A stretch of 64,000 nucleotides of DNA, from positions 216,089,622-216,153,621 of the forward strand of contig NC_053039.3 in NCBI RefSeq assembly GCF_002575655.3. The letters are read 5' to 3'. Below the pieces are notes generated by a model. That model was not told the DNA's origin and did not search any database. It saw nothing but the letters and a program-made list of their open reading frames with translations. The DNA is from Aegilops tauschii subsp. strangulata (lineage: Eukaryota > Streptophyta > Magnoliopsida > Poales > Poaceae). Of this stretch, positions 43,941 through 56,209 are shown piece by piece; position 1 is the first letter of the stretch; each line of letters opens with the position of its first letter. The translations under genes and the position numbers were made by a program.

Positions 43941-43999
43941 AGAACATGGTGTTGAATATTGTGTATATGAGGTCTAAACTATGCAATGCAAGACACCAT

Positions 44000-45069
44000 T
44001 GATAACCCACAAGTATAGGGGATCACAACAGTTTTTGAGGGTAGAGTATTCAACCCAAATTTATTGATTCGACACAAGGGGAGCCAAAGAATATTCTCAA
44101 GTATTAGCAATTGAGTTGTCAATTCAACCACACCTGGATAACTTAATATCTGCAGCAAAGTATTTAGTAGAAAAGTAGTATGGAAGTAACGGTAACGGTG
44201 GCAAAAGTAACAGTAGCAGTTTTGTAGTAATTGTAACAGTGGCAACGGTAAAGTAACTAAGCAAAGAGCAATATGTGAAAGCTCGTAGGCATTGGATCAG
44301 TGATGGATAATTATGTCGGATGCGATTCCTCATGCAATAGTTATAACCTAGGGTGACACAGAACTAGCTCCAATTCATCAATGTAATGTAGGCATGTATT
44401 CCGAATATAGTCATACGTGCTTATGGAAAAGAACTTGCAAGACATCTTTTGTCCTACCCTCTCGTGGCAGTGGGGTCCTATTGGAAACTAAGGGATATTA
44501 AGGCCTCCTTTTAATAGAGTACCAGACCAAAGCATTAACACTTAGTGAATACATGAACTCCTCAAACTACGGTCATCACCGGTAAGTATCCCAATTATTA
44601 TCACTTCGGGGTTAACAGATCATAACACATAATAGATGACTATAGACTTGCAAGATAGGATCAAGAACTCACATATATTCATGAAAACATAATAGGTTCA
44701 GATCTGAAATCATGGCACTCGGGCCCTGGTGACAAGCATTAAGCATAGCAAAGTCATAGCAACATCAATCAGAACATAATGGATACTAGGGATCAAACCC
44801 TAACAAAACTAACTCGATTACATGGTAAATCTCATCCAACCCATCACCGTCCAGCAAGCCTATGATGGAGTTACTCATGCACGACGGTGAGCATCATGAA
44901 ATTGGTGATGGAGGAAGGTTGATGATGACGACAGCAACAAATTCCCCTCTCCGAAGCCCAGAACGGACTCCAGATCAGCCCTCCCGAGAGAGATTAGGGC
45001 TTGGCGGCGGCTCCGTATCGTAAAACGCGATGAATCCTTCTCTCTAATTTTTTTCTCCCCGAATGTGAA
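44000..45069 (-). mobile_element. 3' LTR of Athila-type element 2, part 1 (copy A)
   Basis: Starts TGATAACCCACAAGTATAGG at 44000 (flank ACCAT 43995-43999) in antisense orientation and is interrupted at the GTGAA target by solo LTR 2. The rest of this LTR is at 55872-56193, giving ~1,392 bp for the uninterrupted LTR. Because of the duplication this part exists twice (again at 52062-53131). Confidence 0.85.
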
Positions 45070-47463
45070 TGTAACATCCCAAATTTTCAACTTGGAATGT
45101 TATACATAGATCATCATTGCATATCATGTGTTGTTGCATTTTGACAAATCCTCGATAAATCCTAAGCAACTCAAGGACCCTCGGAGAGAGTTGGGGATTT
45201 TCTCGAATTTTCAAATTTGATTTTCAAACGAGGATTGTGGTTTTAATTATTTTTCTCTCCGGAAAAATATTTCATTTTAAATAAACAAGAGGAGAAAATA
45301 TGACTTCTCCAAAACAATTGAAATACCGGAGGAAAAATGTTAAAATCATTATTTGGAATTTATTTGGATTTTATTTGCAATTTTTATTGCATTAAAAATA
45401 TTGCATGTTTTCAAAATATTTATTTTGGATTATAAAAATATTCACCCTATTCTAGATTTTCTAACAAGACGGGGAAATTTTATTTCATATTTTTCTGATT
45501 TTTATTTATTTTTCTACGAATTATCTTCCGCAGAACTTATTTAAAAAAAAAAACGCCCGCGCGCCGACTGGGCCAAAGGCCCAGCCGACGGCCCGCCTCG
45601 CGCCTCTCCTCTTCCCGCACGGGATCGCCGCCGCCGGAGTCCGCCATGGACACGGGACCGCCGCTGCCTCGGGTTGCCCCCTCCCCCAAGCCGCCGGATC
45701 CCCCCTCTTTATATACCCCTCCCCCTCTCTTTCCTCTCAATCCGCCGCCGCCGCCCGCACTCACCGCCGCCGCCGCCGGAGTCGCGCCCGCCGCCACCCG
45801 TTCGTCGCCGGAGCCGCCGCCCCTCGCCGCCCCTCGCCCCCCCCCCCCCCCCCCGAGCCCCGCACCCCGCGCCCCTCGCGCCCGAGCCGGAGCCCCGCCG
45901 GAGCCCTCGCCGGAGTAGCCCCGACGAGGTATGCCCGCCGCCCGTTGACTTGCCAGTTTTCGTTTTAAAAAAAAACCCCGTCGTTTAAAAAAAACCTAGA
46001 TCGGTTTTTTCGGTTTTATTATTTTACGAGCGTTCACCGAACCGTTCGTTTTAACGAACGTGTTCGTCGGTTTTTTTTCTGTTAACGAACGTCCGTTATT
46101 TAACCGTTCGTCCGTTTTTCTTTTTCGTCGGATTTTTTCTGCGATTTTCTCAGATTCGATTTCTGATCGAATTTTCGAATCTGTTTAACTTCTCGCTCGT
46201 TTATCGGAATCAGGCGATTCAAGCGCCTAGAGTTTCGTCTCAAAATTCTCTTTCCGTTTAATCTACTCAAACAAGTTTTGCTACAGTAAACAATTGACCT
46301 AGATCCAGATTAGCAAACGAAGTTTCTTTCTTTCGCCGTTTGACTTTCGTTGCTTCTTTCGAGTTGATTTTTTTTGCAAACCGGAGTTCTTAAGTTGAAC
46401 TTTCTGGTTGGATCTTTCATTCGAGTTTTACCTGTGCATTAGATGAGTACTGATTGTATGCTTGTTTGTTTGCGATAGAGTACCCGGAGTGTGCCGCTTG
46501 TTACTTCGAATCGCTAGGTTTTGCGGATCATCAGCAAGGCAAGTAACACTTTGATCATATCCCGTTCATACCCAGTTTTTATTGCATTAGATCTGTTTTC
46601 CTCAAACACTTGCATGATTAGGATCTAATTAAATTGTGGGTATTGGGAAGTAGTTGAGGTAGAACCTATTACCTGTTTTCTATTCAAACCCTTGGGAGTT
46701 ACTTCTACGTTGCTTTTATTATTGCCATGCTATGCTCGTAGACGTGGATTGGGTTTGAGTGAAATTCATGACAGATGTGAGATTGTTAATTAATGGTTTA
46801 CTTAAGGTGGCAACTTAAACTCACATCTGGGTGGATTGAGGTACCTGGGTATTCCAGGATTGCCTGTTTTTCTTTTGGACCGCCACCCAGGTTCAAAGGG
46901 ATCATGAGATTATTCATGCTAGAAACTTCCGTGTGCAGCCGCAAGCTATTATGGGCTCTAGCATAGTTGACTAAGTTGTGTGAACTCTTACAGTGGTAGA
47001 CTAGCAGATGTAGGGGAAAGTAGGTGTAACTGTCTACCCATACGTAAGGTGCAAACACTTCTGAAAGACTGTGTCTTGGTCATCCGTTACTCAAACACCA
47101 TGTAGTGCGAGTAATCCAACGGAGGAGATCAAGTCTTGTGGGGAAAAGTGCGCACACCTCTGCAGAGTGTACAAACTAATCATGGTTAGCCGTGTCCCCG
47201 GTTATGGACAACTTGAGTATCTAGTACTTGGATTATCATGTGAATCTCAACACTATGTTACTTCTAATTAATTTTGTTGGGTTATTGATGACATTTTAAT
47301 TGGGATTGAGATGCTGTCAACCATCTCAATGTTTCACAACCACCATGATAGTTAAATAAAATTTATTCCTTTGAAGTAGGATAAAATTGGCTTTTCGCAA
47401 AAACCGTAACCATAGAGCTTTCCACCAGCCATATATGCATGTAGTATAGCATTGTTATTATTC
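45070..47463 (-). mobile_element. Solo LTR 2, copy A (3'-terminal part only)
   Basis: Antisense LTR starting TGTAACATCCCAAATTTTC at 45070 after the target GTGAA (45065-45069). It is the inverse of the family of solo LTR 1. Copy A is cut by the duplication junction at 47463 and lacks the other ~360 bp, which is present in copy B. A very GC-rich segment lies at 45550-45920, with a C-tract of about 20 Cs (near 45837-45856) and a minus-strand TATATAAA (45708-45715). The Pro/Arg-rich frames there are composition artefacts. Confidence 0.88.
45708..45715 (-). promoter_or_regulatory. Candidate TATA box in solo LTR 2 (copy A)
   Basis: Minus strand TATATAAAGAGGGG, within the GC-rich segment and in the LTR sense direction. 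Duplicated at 53770-53777. Confidence 0.5.
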
Positions 47464-47850
47464 ATTATTTGCTATCTTGAGAGAAGCGTCTAGTGAAACC
47501 TATGGCCCCCGGGTCTATTTTCCATAATATAAGTTGCGATCTACTATTTTGTAATCTTTTACTTTCCGATCTATAAACCAAAAACCCTAAAATATTTATT
47601 TTATCGTTTGTTTAGTTTCATCTATCTCTATAAGATCTCACTTTTGCAAGTAACCGTGAAGGGATTGACAACCCCTTTATCGCGTTGGGTGCAAGTTGTT
47701 TGATTGTTTGTGCAGGTATTGGTGATTTGTGCATTGTCTCCTACTGGATTGATACCTTGGTTCTCTAACTGAGGGAAATATTTATCTCTACTTTGCTGCA
47801 TCACCCTTTCCTCTTCAAGGGAAAAACCAACGCAAGCTCAAGAAGTAGCA
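47464..47850 (+). mobile_element. Sabrina-like LTR tail (copy B)
   Basis: 387 bp identical in structure to 39402-39788, fused at its left end to solo LTR 2 of copy A through ATTATT. It is a fragment created by the duplication, not a separate insertion. Confidence 0.92.
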
Positions 47851-48083
47851 GGAAGAATTTCTGGCGCTGTTGCCGAGGAGATCTACGCCAAGTCAACACA
47901 TACCAAGTACGCATCATAAACTCTCATCTGTTGCATTACATTATTCGCCATTTGCCTCTCATTTTCCTCTCCCCCACTTCTAAAACGATTTTCGAAAAGA
48001 TTTGCCTTTTCGTCGCCCCTCTTCCGTTCGTCTTTTTCGTTTGCTTTTTGTTTGCCCGTGTGTTGGTGTGCTTGCTTGCCTTT

Positions 48084-48202
48084 ATGGCTCAACCAAAGAA
48101 TGTTGATCCTCACTTTAGGAGGTTGGAAGAAATTGGAAATAATGTTAGGAGCTTCATGTCTTTACAATTTGAGCATAATAGTTTCTTTAGAAACAAGCTT
48201 AA
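48084..48202 (+). pseudogene. gag start of Sabrina-like element 2 (copy B)
   Basis: Duplicate of 40022-40140 with the same protein start and the same CACTA insertion point (48203). Confidence 0.7.
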
Positions 48203-51200
48203 CACTACGAAAAAATACACTTTCGTGATGATACGTGTTTGTCACAATAGGTCACGTTTTCTGTCATGCATGTACATCCATGACGATTTTATGACAGAAT
48301 CAAGATAGTCATACCTGTGCTGTCATAGAAGTGTACCATGACATTACCAAAATTATCATCACAGAAGTGTCACACTTCCATGACGATAAATCGCGCATCA
48401 CGTAAGTGCTTTCGTCAAGGGTGACCGACACGTGGCATCCAGCGTAACAGGTCGCCGTTAAGCTATCGGGTTCCGGTTTGGATCCGATAACCCGTTAACA
48501 GCCCGGACCAATGGGGATTTTCCACATGTAAAATTCTCAAAGGCTAGAGTAACCACGTGTCGGCTCACCGTTGGGACAGATGTCATCCACTCATTGGATC
48601 GGAGGCGCCTATGATTCATTGACACATGGCACGGCCCAACAGAGGCCCATTCCAATGAAAAGGCCGCCCGTTTGACTTGGTCAAAAGGTAGCGGGCTGGC
48701 CCACGGAAAGCTTGTTAACGGCCTGTTCGCATATAGCCCATTTACAGCCCGCTAACTCACGGCCTACCGGAATTTGGCCCAGTAGTGACATCTGGGCAGT
48801 CCAATATGATACGAGCCCGTTGTAACTTTCGGCCCATGTATGGCCCATGATGTCTTTTGGCCCATAGGAGGCCCTTTGTAACTCTGGGCCCATTAAAGGC
48901 CCTAGATGAAACTGGCCCATAATGAATAGTGTATCACTTTATACCCATTAACGACCCATTATTCCGTCGGCCATTTCCAGCCCGTGTTAACTTTCGGCCT
49001 TCTAAGGGCCCATTTATTCTTGGGCTCATTTCCAGAACTCGGTTAGTTACGGTCCGTTACTGGCATGTTCAGTTTGTGGGCCAAATTCAGCCCGTGGTTA
49101 CACTCGGCCCGTTTGTGGCCCGTTAACCCGTTGGGCTGTTTTCATAGCGTTATCAAATACAACCTATTAATGGCGCATTATGGTCCACAAATAGTACGGC
49201 CCATGTTTGGCGAAATGATTATACGCCCCGTAGAAGGCCCACGGATCCTACGCCCCGTAGAAGGCCAATGGATCCTACGGCCCGTAGAAGGCCCATTGAT
49301 CATACTGCCCATAGAAAGCCCATGGATCCTATGGCCCATAGAAATCCCATGTATCCTACGGCCCGTAGAAGGCCCATGGATCCTACGGCCCGTAGAAGGC
49401 CCATGGATCCTACGGCCCGCAGGAGGCCCATGGTTACAACAGTCCATGTGTTGCCATGGTTATTGTGACCTAGTTACCAAAATAGGTTATTGTGGCCACT
49501 AGAAAAACGTGGAAAAAGAACTGCAGTGAGTACAAGCAAACAACTAAACAGGATAATAAGTAAATAAATAAGCAAGCAACTAACGCTAGGCTATTACGGC
49601 TATTACACATATTACATCCACTGGGCATCAAAGTTCGCCACCAGTGCAAATATAGGGAACAAAGCAGCATATATTACATACACTGGCCGTCTAAATTGGC
49701 CAACAGTGCAAATAAACGCGGCAGCAAAACAAGTCCATAACTGAAACAACTTCAGAAGAGCTCAAGAAACATTATCCTGGGTATCCACCATGCTGGCAAT
49801 AAGCTTCGCAAGCTTATTAGCTTTGTCCTGTTTGGCTCTAAAATCCTCCAACGCTTGTTGTTGCACCAGAAAGTATGCATCTGAATGCTCCAAGGACTTC
49901 TGCAGTCCTTCTGCTTCTTGTCGCAGCACATCTGATCGATGTCTTTCAGCTTGTAGTTGTGACTCAAGAAACCGAACTGATTCAGACAGTGAGTTTGAAT
50001 AGCTTGTGCCAGCGGTAGTGGCCAGTAACTCGAACACTAAACCAAGACAGGACTTTGGGGTTGTCTCACTGTCTTCAAGATAGTTTTCCTTAGCTGTTTT
50101 ATCAGCTTTGTTGGAGACCAACAAGGATATCTCACTATCCTGAACCTTATCTGCATTACTTCCTTTACCATTGCTTAATAAGGCACTCTTCCCCAATATT
50201 CTGTCAGCATTCTAAAAGAAGAAACAAGTAGACACATAACAGGTTTAGCATGTACTAGTATATGAAACTCATTTCGGTGAACTAGTTCATTAGTAAGGTG
50301 GACAAGATTAAACTACCAAGTCTTCTATTGCCAAGTAGTACATTATAAGAGCATCATACAAACATATATCTACGTCCTATGGTCACTCCATTGTCTTGCC
50401 AAATCACAATAGAGACACGGTTCAAATCATATCAGTTCAAGAGAAAGAGGCACTGAAAGAATACAAAGCGTGGGAAACTACATGGCACAACAAGATTTCA
50501 GATGGGTACCACGGGTCTACATGTACAACAACACTATTGGCTATGTTGTGATGCTAGTAATATGCATGATATGAGAAGTCAACTGTATACACAATTGAAA
50601 TCAACAGAGCTATTTATAAGAGCAAACCTGTTAAGAAACATGCGTAAACATACCTATTGTGCCATTGGAGTTTCGATTGGATCCTTCAATTTAAAAATAA
50701 GTTTGTATGAGTAAATACAGTGATACAAGAGCAAAGCAGTATGCACAATAGCAATGGAATCTTAAATGAGAACAGTTGTTCTTCAGGTTTAAGCACTTGT
50801 TCTACATGAACAGAGTACAGTAAGACGCAAGCATATAGTACTTAAAAGAGCTCATAGACCTTACCACATTCTTGGTTCGGGACCAGTACAGAACAAGGCG
50901 TTCCCAGTCATCATCCAATAAATGTGTCTCAGGAGAACATAAGGGAATTTGATGAGTTTTTTTGCCAGTGAAGTACGTTTTCTTCAGGTAATTCCGATAC
51001 TGCCACCAAGCATTCTTGAAGATAGCAGAGGTATTATCACAGGTTACCTCATCCTGAGTTTCCAAATCAGTCCTTCTCTATAGAGAAAAATGGGAAAATT
51101 TGCTGTATTATAACCATCATGGAGGTAGAATGTATGGGACAAAGCAAAGTAATTGCCATGAATAACATTACTTACACATAACTCCTGGACAAACACCTGC

Positions 51201-52061
51201 AACTGGCATTTTCCTTCATCTTCAGTATAATATTTCCATGATGGGAAGATACGCACATAGGATTTAACAACATCAATTGCGATAGATGCTAAACTACGAA
51301 TGGATGGTTGTGCTTCCTCCACAGGAATAGGTGTACTAACTGGTGGAGTTGGGGTTCGCCGTGGTAGTACCGGCGCTTTGGGCACTGGAGCTGCCTTACT
51401 AACAGCTCTTGTTTGGGAGCTCTATGGTGGAGATGGTGTTGTGTCAATAGGAACTAGGTTACTATCTGCTGGGGTTGGGGTTAGATTGGGTGAAGCTGGT
51501 TCTCTGTCCATCGCAGTAGGGGTACAATCTGCGAGAGTCTAGGTTATGTGTGGTAGGGCTGGTTCTCGTGCATGTACAACTGGGGTGCTATCTCCACCAA
51601 GAGGTAGCACTGTTTTATTTGAAGATCGTGTTTTTACTCCGCTAGATACTGCCATCACCCACTCCAGTTCAAATGGATAATAAACATGAAACATAGTTGA
51701 ATGTACAGACATTGTATGAGAGATAGATGCAATAGATACTGTGGAAAAAAGAGGGCATGAAATAGTTGACATGTATATTGTTTAACTAAAACAGATAGCA
51801 TGACATAATTTCACATATATGATGTCTATCTAAACTGGATAGCATAGCATAACATAATTCGAAGATATGATGACTAACTAAACATGATCGCGTGACATAA
51901 TTCACATACATGTTATCTAAGTAATCAGGATCGCATGATTTAATTCACATATGTGATTTATAAGCTAAGCAGAGGGCATTCACATATATGATGTCTGAAC
52001 TAAGAACATGGTGTTGAATATTGTGTATATGAGGTCTAAACTATGCAATGCAAGACACCAT
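48203..52061. mobile_element. CACTA transposon 3, left part (copy B)
   Basis: Duplicate of 40141-43999 with a handful of single-base differences (for example TCGACAC/TTGACAC near 48619, AAAGCCC/AAATCCC near 49344, GAAACGC/GATACGC near 51250). It includes the minisatellite at 49225-49437. Confidence 0.85.
49762..51772 (-). pseudogene. CACTA 3 Ptta/En/Spm-type ORF (copy B)
   Basis: Duplicate of 41700-43710 with exons 51772-51176, 51077-50865 and 50211-49762 and the same two TAG stops in exon 1. The one protein difference I see is in exon 1, where SYVRFFPSW becomes SYVRIFPSW. Confidence 0.75.
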
Positions 52062-53131
52062 TGATAACCCACAAGTATAGGGGATCACAACAGTTTTTGA
52101 GGGTAGAGTATTCAACCCAAATTTATTGATTCGACACAAGGGGAGCCAAAGAATATTCTCAAGTATTAGCAATTGAGTTGTCAATTCAACCACACCTGGA
52201 TAACTTAATATCTGCAGCAAAGTATTTAGTAGAAAAGTAGTATGGAAGTAACGGTAACGGTGGCAAAAGTAACAGTAGCAGTTTTGTAGTAATTGTAACA
52301 GTGGCAACGGTAAAGTAACTAAGCAAAGAGCAATATGTGAAAGCTCGTAGGCATTGGATCAGTGATGGATAATTATGTCGGATGCGATTCCTCATGCAAT
52401 AGTTATAACCTAGGGTGACACAGAACTAGCTCCAATTCATCAATGTAATGTAGGCATGTATTCCGAATATAGTCATACGTGCTTATGGAAAAGAACTTGC
52501 AAGACATCTTTTGTCCTACCCTCTCGTGGCAGTGGGGTCCTATTGGAAACTAAGGGATATTAAGGCCTCCTTTTAATAGAGTACCAGACCAAAGCATTAA
52601 CACTTAGTGAATACATGAACTCCTCAAACTACGGTCATCACCGGTAAGTATCCCAATTATTATCACTTCGGGGTTAACAGATCATAACACATAATAGATG
52701 ACTATAGACTTGCAAGATAGGATCAAGAACTCACATATATTCATGAAAACATAATAGGTTCAGATCTGAAATCATGGCACTCGGGCCCTAGTGACAAGCA
52801 TTAAGCATAGCAAAGTCATAGCAACATCAATCAGAACATAATGGATACTAGGGATCAAACCCTAACAAAACTAACTCGATTACATGGTAAATCTCATCCA
52901 ACCCATCACCGTCCAGCAAGCCTATGATGGAGTTACTCATGCACGACGGTGAGCATCATGAAATTGGTGATGGAGGAAGGTTGATGATGACGACGGCAAC
53001 AAATTCCCCTCTCCGAAGCCCCGAACGGACTCCAGATCAGCCCTCCCGAGAGAGATTAGGGCTTGGCGGCGGCTCCGTATCGTAAAACGCGATGAATCCT
53101 TCTCCCTAATTTTTTTCTCCCCGAATGTGAA
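52062..53131 (-). mobile_element. 3' LTR of Athila-type element 2, part 1 (copy B)
   Basis: Duplicate of 44000-45069. This copy is contiguous, through solo LTR 2, with the remaining LTR at 55872, so it is the one that belongs to the element on the right. Confidence 0.85.
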
Positions 53132-55866
53132 TGTAACATCCCAAATTTTCAACTTGGAATGTTATACATAGATCATCATTGCATATCATGTGTTGTTGCA
53201 TTTTGACAAATCCTCGATAAATCCTAAGCAACTCAAGGACCCTCGGAGAGAGTTGGGGATTTTCTCGAATTTTCAAATTTGATTTTCAAACGAGGATTGT
53301 GGTTTTAATTATTTTTCTCTCCGGAAAAATATTTCATTTTAAATAAACAAGAGGAGAAAATATGACTTCTCCAAAACAATTGAAATACCGGAGGAAAAAT
53401 GTTAAAATCATTATTTGGAATTTATTTGGATTTTATTTGCAATTTTTATTGCATTAAAAATATTGCATGTTTTCAAAATATTTATTTTGGATTATAAAAA
53501 TATTCACCCTATTCTAGATTTTCTAACAAGACGGGGAAATTTTATTTCATATTTTTCTGATTTTTATTTATTTTTCTACGAATTATCTTCCGCAGAACTT
53601 ATTTAAAAAAAAAAACGCCCGCGCGCCGACTGGGCCAAAGGCCCAGCCGACGGCCCGCCTCGCGCCTCTCCTCTTCCCGCACGGGATCGCCGCCGCCGGA
53701 GTCCGCCATGGACACGGGACCGCCGCCGCCTCGGGTTGCCCCCTCCCCCAAGCCGCCGGATCCCCCCTCTTTATATACCCCTCCCCCTCTCTTTCCTCTC
53801 AATCCGCCGCCGCCGCCCGCACTCACCGCCGCCGCCGCCGGAGTCGCGCCCGCCGCCACCCGTTCGTCGCCGGAGCCGCCGCCCCTCGCCCCCCCGAGCC
53901 CCGCACCCCGCGCCCCTCGCGCCCGAGCCGGAGCCCCGCCGGAGCCCTCGCCGGAGTAGCCCCGACGAGGTATGCCCGCCGCCCGTTGACTTGCCAGTTT
54001 TCGTTTTAAAAAAAAACCCCGTCGTTTAAAAAAAACCTAGATCGGTTTTTTCGGTTTTATTATTTTACGAGCGTTCACCGAACCGTTCGTTTTAACGAAC
54101 GTGTTCGTCGGTTTTTTTTCTGTTAACGAACGTCCGTTATTTAACCGTTCGTCCGTTTTTCTTTTTCGTCGGATTTTTTCTGCGATTTTCTCAGATTCGA
54201 TTTCTGATCGAATTTTCGAATCTGTTTAACTTCTCGCTCGTTTATCGGAATCAGGCGATTCAAGCGCCTAGAGTTTCGTCTCAAAATTCTCTTTCCGTTT
54301 AATCTACTCAAACAAGTTTTGCTACAGTAAACAATTGACCTAGATCCAGATTAGCAAACGAAGTTTCTTTCTTTCGCCGTTTGACTTTCGTTGCTTCTTT
54401 CGAGTTGATTTTTTTTGCAAACCGGAGTTCTTAAGTTGAACTTTCTGGTTGGATCTTTCATTCGAGTTTTACCTGTGCATTAGATGAGTACTGATTGTAT
54501 GCTTGTTTGTTTGCGATAGAGTACCCGGAGTGTGCCGCTTGTTACTTCGAATCGCTAGGTTTTGCGGATCATCAGCAAGGCAAGTAACACTTTGATCATA
54601 TCCCGTTCATACCCAGTTTTTATTGCATTAGATCTGTTTTCCTCAAACACTTGCATGATTAGGATCTAATTAAATTGTGGGTATTGGGAAGTAGTTGAGG
54701 TAGAACCTATTACCTGTTTTCTATTCAAACCCTTGGGAGTTACTTCTACGTTGCTTTTATTATTGCCATGCTATGCTCGTAGACGTGGATTGGGTTTGAG
54801 TGAAATTCATGACAGATGTGAGATTGTTAATTAATGGTTTACTTAAGGTGGCAACTTAAACTCACATCTGGGTGGATTGAGGTACCTGGGTATTCCAGGA
54901 TTGCCTGTTTTTCTTTTGGACCGCCACCCAGGTTCAAAGGGATCATGAGATTATTCATGCTAGAAACTTCCGTGTGCAGCCGCAAGCTATTATGGGCTCT
55001 AGCATAGTTGACTAAGTTGTGTGAACTCTTACAGTGGTAGACTAGCAGATGTAGGGGAAAGTAGGTGTAACTGTCTACCCATACGTAAGGTGCAAACACT
55101 TCTGAAAGACTGTGTCTTGGTCATCCGTTACTCAAACACCATGTAGTGCGAGTAATCCAACGGAGGAGATCAAGTCTTGTGGGGAAAAGTGCGCACACCT
55201 CTGCAGAGTGTACAAACTAATCATGGTTAGCCGTGTCCCCGGTTATGGACAACTTGAGTATCTAGTACTTGGATTATCATGTGAATCTCAACACTATGTT
55301 ACTTCTAATTAATTTTGTTGGGTTATTGATGACATTTTAATTGGGATTGAGATGCTGTCAACCATCTCAATGTTTCACAACCACCATGATAGTTAAATAA
55401 AATTTATTCCTTTGAAGTAGGATAAAATTGGCTTTTCGCAAAAACCGTAACCATAGAGCTTTCCACCAGCCATATATGCATGTAGTATAGCATTGTTATT
55501 ATTCATTATTCTCTATGTGTTACATTGCCAACATATTCTATGTGCTGACCCGTTTTCGGGCTGCAACGTTTCATGTTGTAGACTTTTCAGACGACGAGTA
55601 AGGTGCCTTAGGTCGTGGTCTTATACTCAGTGATGCCGCTGGAGTTGATGGACTCACTTATCTTCCAAGTCTTCCGCTGTTATCGTTGTTAGATGGCCTT
55701 AAGCCATGTTTATCATACTTAATCTTTTTGGAGATATTCGATGTAATAAGTGTGTGATTGCTACTCTGTTATAAATCCTCCATTTGTACTGTGCGTGTCA
55801 GCATTACTGATCCAGGGATGACACTGGTGCACAGCAGCACAGACCATTTGAGGTCTGGTCGCTATA
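53132..55866 (-). mobile_element. Solo LTR 2, full length (copy B)
   Basis: 2,735 bp antisense LTR from TGTAACATCCC to GGTCTGGTCGCTATA, flanked by GTGAA at 53127-53131 and 55867-55871. The outer end reads TA where solo LTR 1 has CA (antisense TG), a G-to-A type change at the terminus. Same family as 26355-29778 but ~690 bp shorter. TATA on its sense strand at 53770-53777. Confidence 0.9.
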
Positions 55867-55871
55867 GTGAA

Positions 55872-56193
55872 TATATAGAGTTGGAGTTGAGGTCGGTGGA
55901 GCACCAGGGGGCCCACGAGGCAGGGGGCGCGCCCAGGGGGAGGCGCGCCCCCCACCCTCGTGGACAGGGTGTGGGTCCCCTGGCCTTGATTCTTTCGCCA
56001 GTATTTTTATATATTTCGAAAATATTCTCCGTGAAGTTTCAGGTCATTCTGAGTATTTTTGCACACTAATAACACCATGGCAATTCTGCTGAAAACAGCA
56101 TCAGTCCAGGTTAGTTCCATTCAAATCATGCAAGTTAGAGTCCAAAACAAGGGCAAAAGTGTTTGGAAAAGTAGATACGATGGAGACGTATCA
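55872..56193 (-). mobile_element. 3' LTR of Athila-type element 2, part 2
   Basis: Resumes after the GTGAA duplication and contains a GC-rich foldback (CCACGAGGCAGGGGGCGCGCC ... CCCTCGTGG, 55911-55964). It ends ATGGAGACGTATCA at 56193, next to the polypurine tract. Confidence 0.85.
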
Positions 56194-56209
56194 ACTCCCC
56201 CAAGCTTAA
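56194..56209 (-). other. Polypurine tract of Athila-type element 2
   Basis: Minus strand TTTAAGCTTGGGGGAGT abutting the LTR terminus. An identical core occurs again at 58227-58240; see findings. Confidence 0.8.

Larger units (their letters stand above)
40141..43999. mobile_element. CACTA transposon 3, left part (copy A)
   Basis: Starts CACTACGAAAAAATACAC at 40141, inside the gag of Sabrina-like element 2 (flank TAA at 40138-40140). The subterminal region has CATGAC/GTCATG and TTTCGTGATGATACG motifs. GGCCCGTT/GGGCC-rich repeats follow (40560-41400), then a minus-strand ORF of Ptta/En/Spm type. It is interrupted at 44000 by an LTR; the right terminus is not in the window. Confidence 0.85.
39402..47463. 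repeat. Tandem segmental duplication, copy A (8,062 bp)
   Basis: Copy A runs from ATTATTTGCTATCTTGAG in the Sabrina-like LTR to TTGTTATTATTC inside solo LTR 2. It is followed directly by copy B, which starts again at ATTATTTGCTATC (47464). The shared ATTATT (39402-39407, 47464-47469, 55505-55510) is the junction microhomology. By eye I count about 14 substitutions and one 21-bp indel against copy B. Confidence 0.95.
47464..55504. repeat. Tandem segmental duplication, copy B (8,041 bp)
   Basis: Same order as copy A: Sabrina-like LTR tail (47464-47850), primer site and gag start, CACTA 3 (48203-52061), Athila-type LTR part (52062-53131), solo LTR 2 (53132 onward). The offset is 8,062 to about 53890 and 8,041 afterwards because of a 21-bp loss in the C-rich tract. 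Past 55510 the sequence is unique and completes solo LTR 2. Confidence 0.95.

Noticed and set aside
45646..45988. Pro/Arg-rich open frames in solo LTR 2 (also 53708-54029)
   Set aside because: Both arise from CCG/CGC-rich promoter-like DNA and the C-tract, differ between copies by the tract indel, and have no codon structure.
47464..47850. An independent truncated Sabrina-like insertion
   Set aside because: Same breakpoint sequence and offset as the rest of the duplicated block, with no target duplication of its own.
55796..55866. A separate small element at the right end of solo LTR 2
   Set aside because: It aligns in reverse with the first 70 bp of solo LTR 1 and is followed by GTGAA, so it is simply the LTR end.
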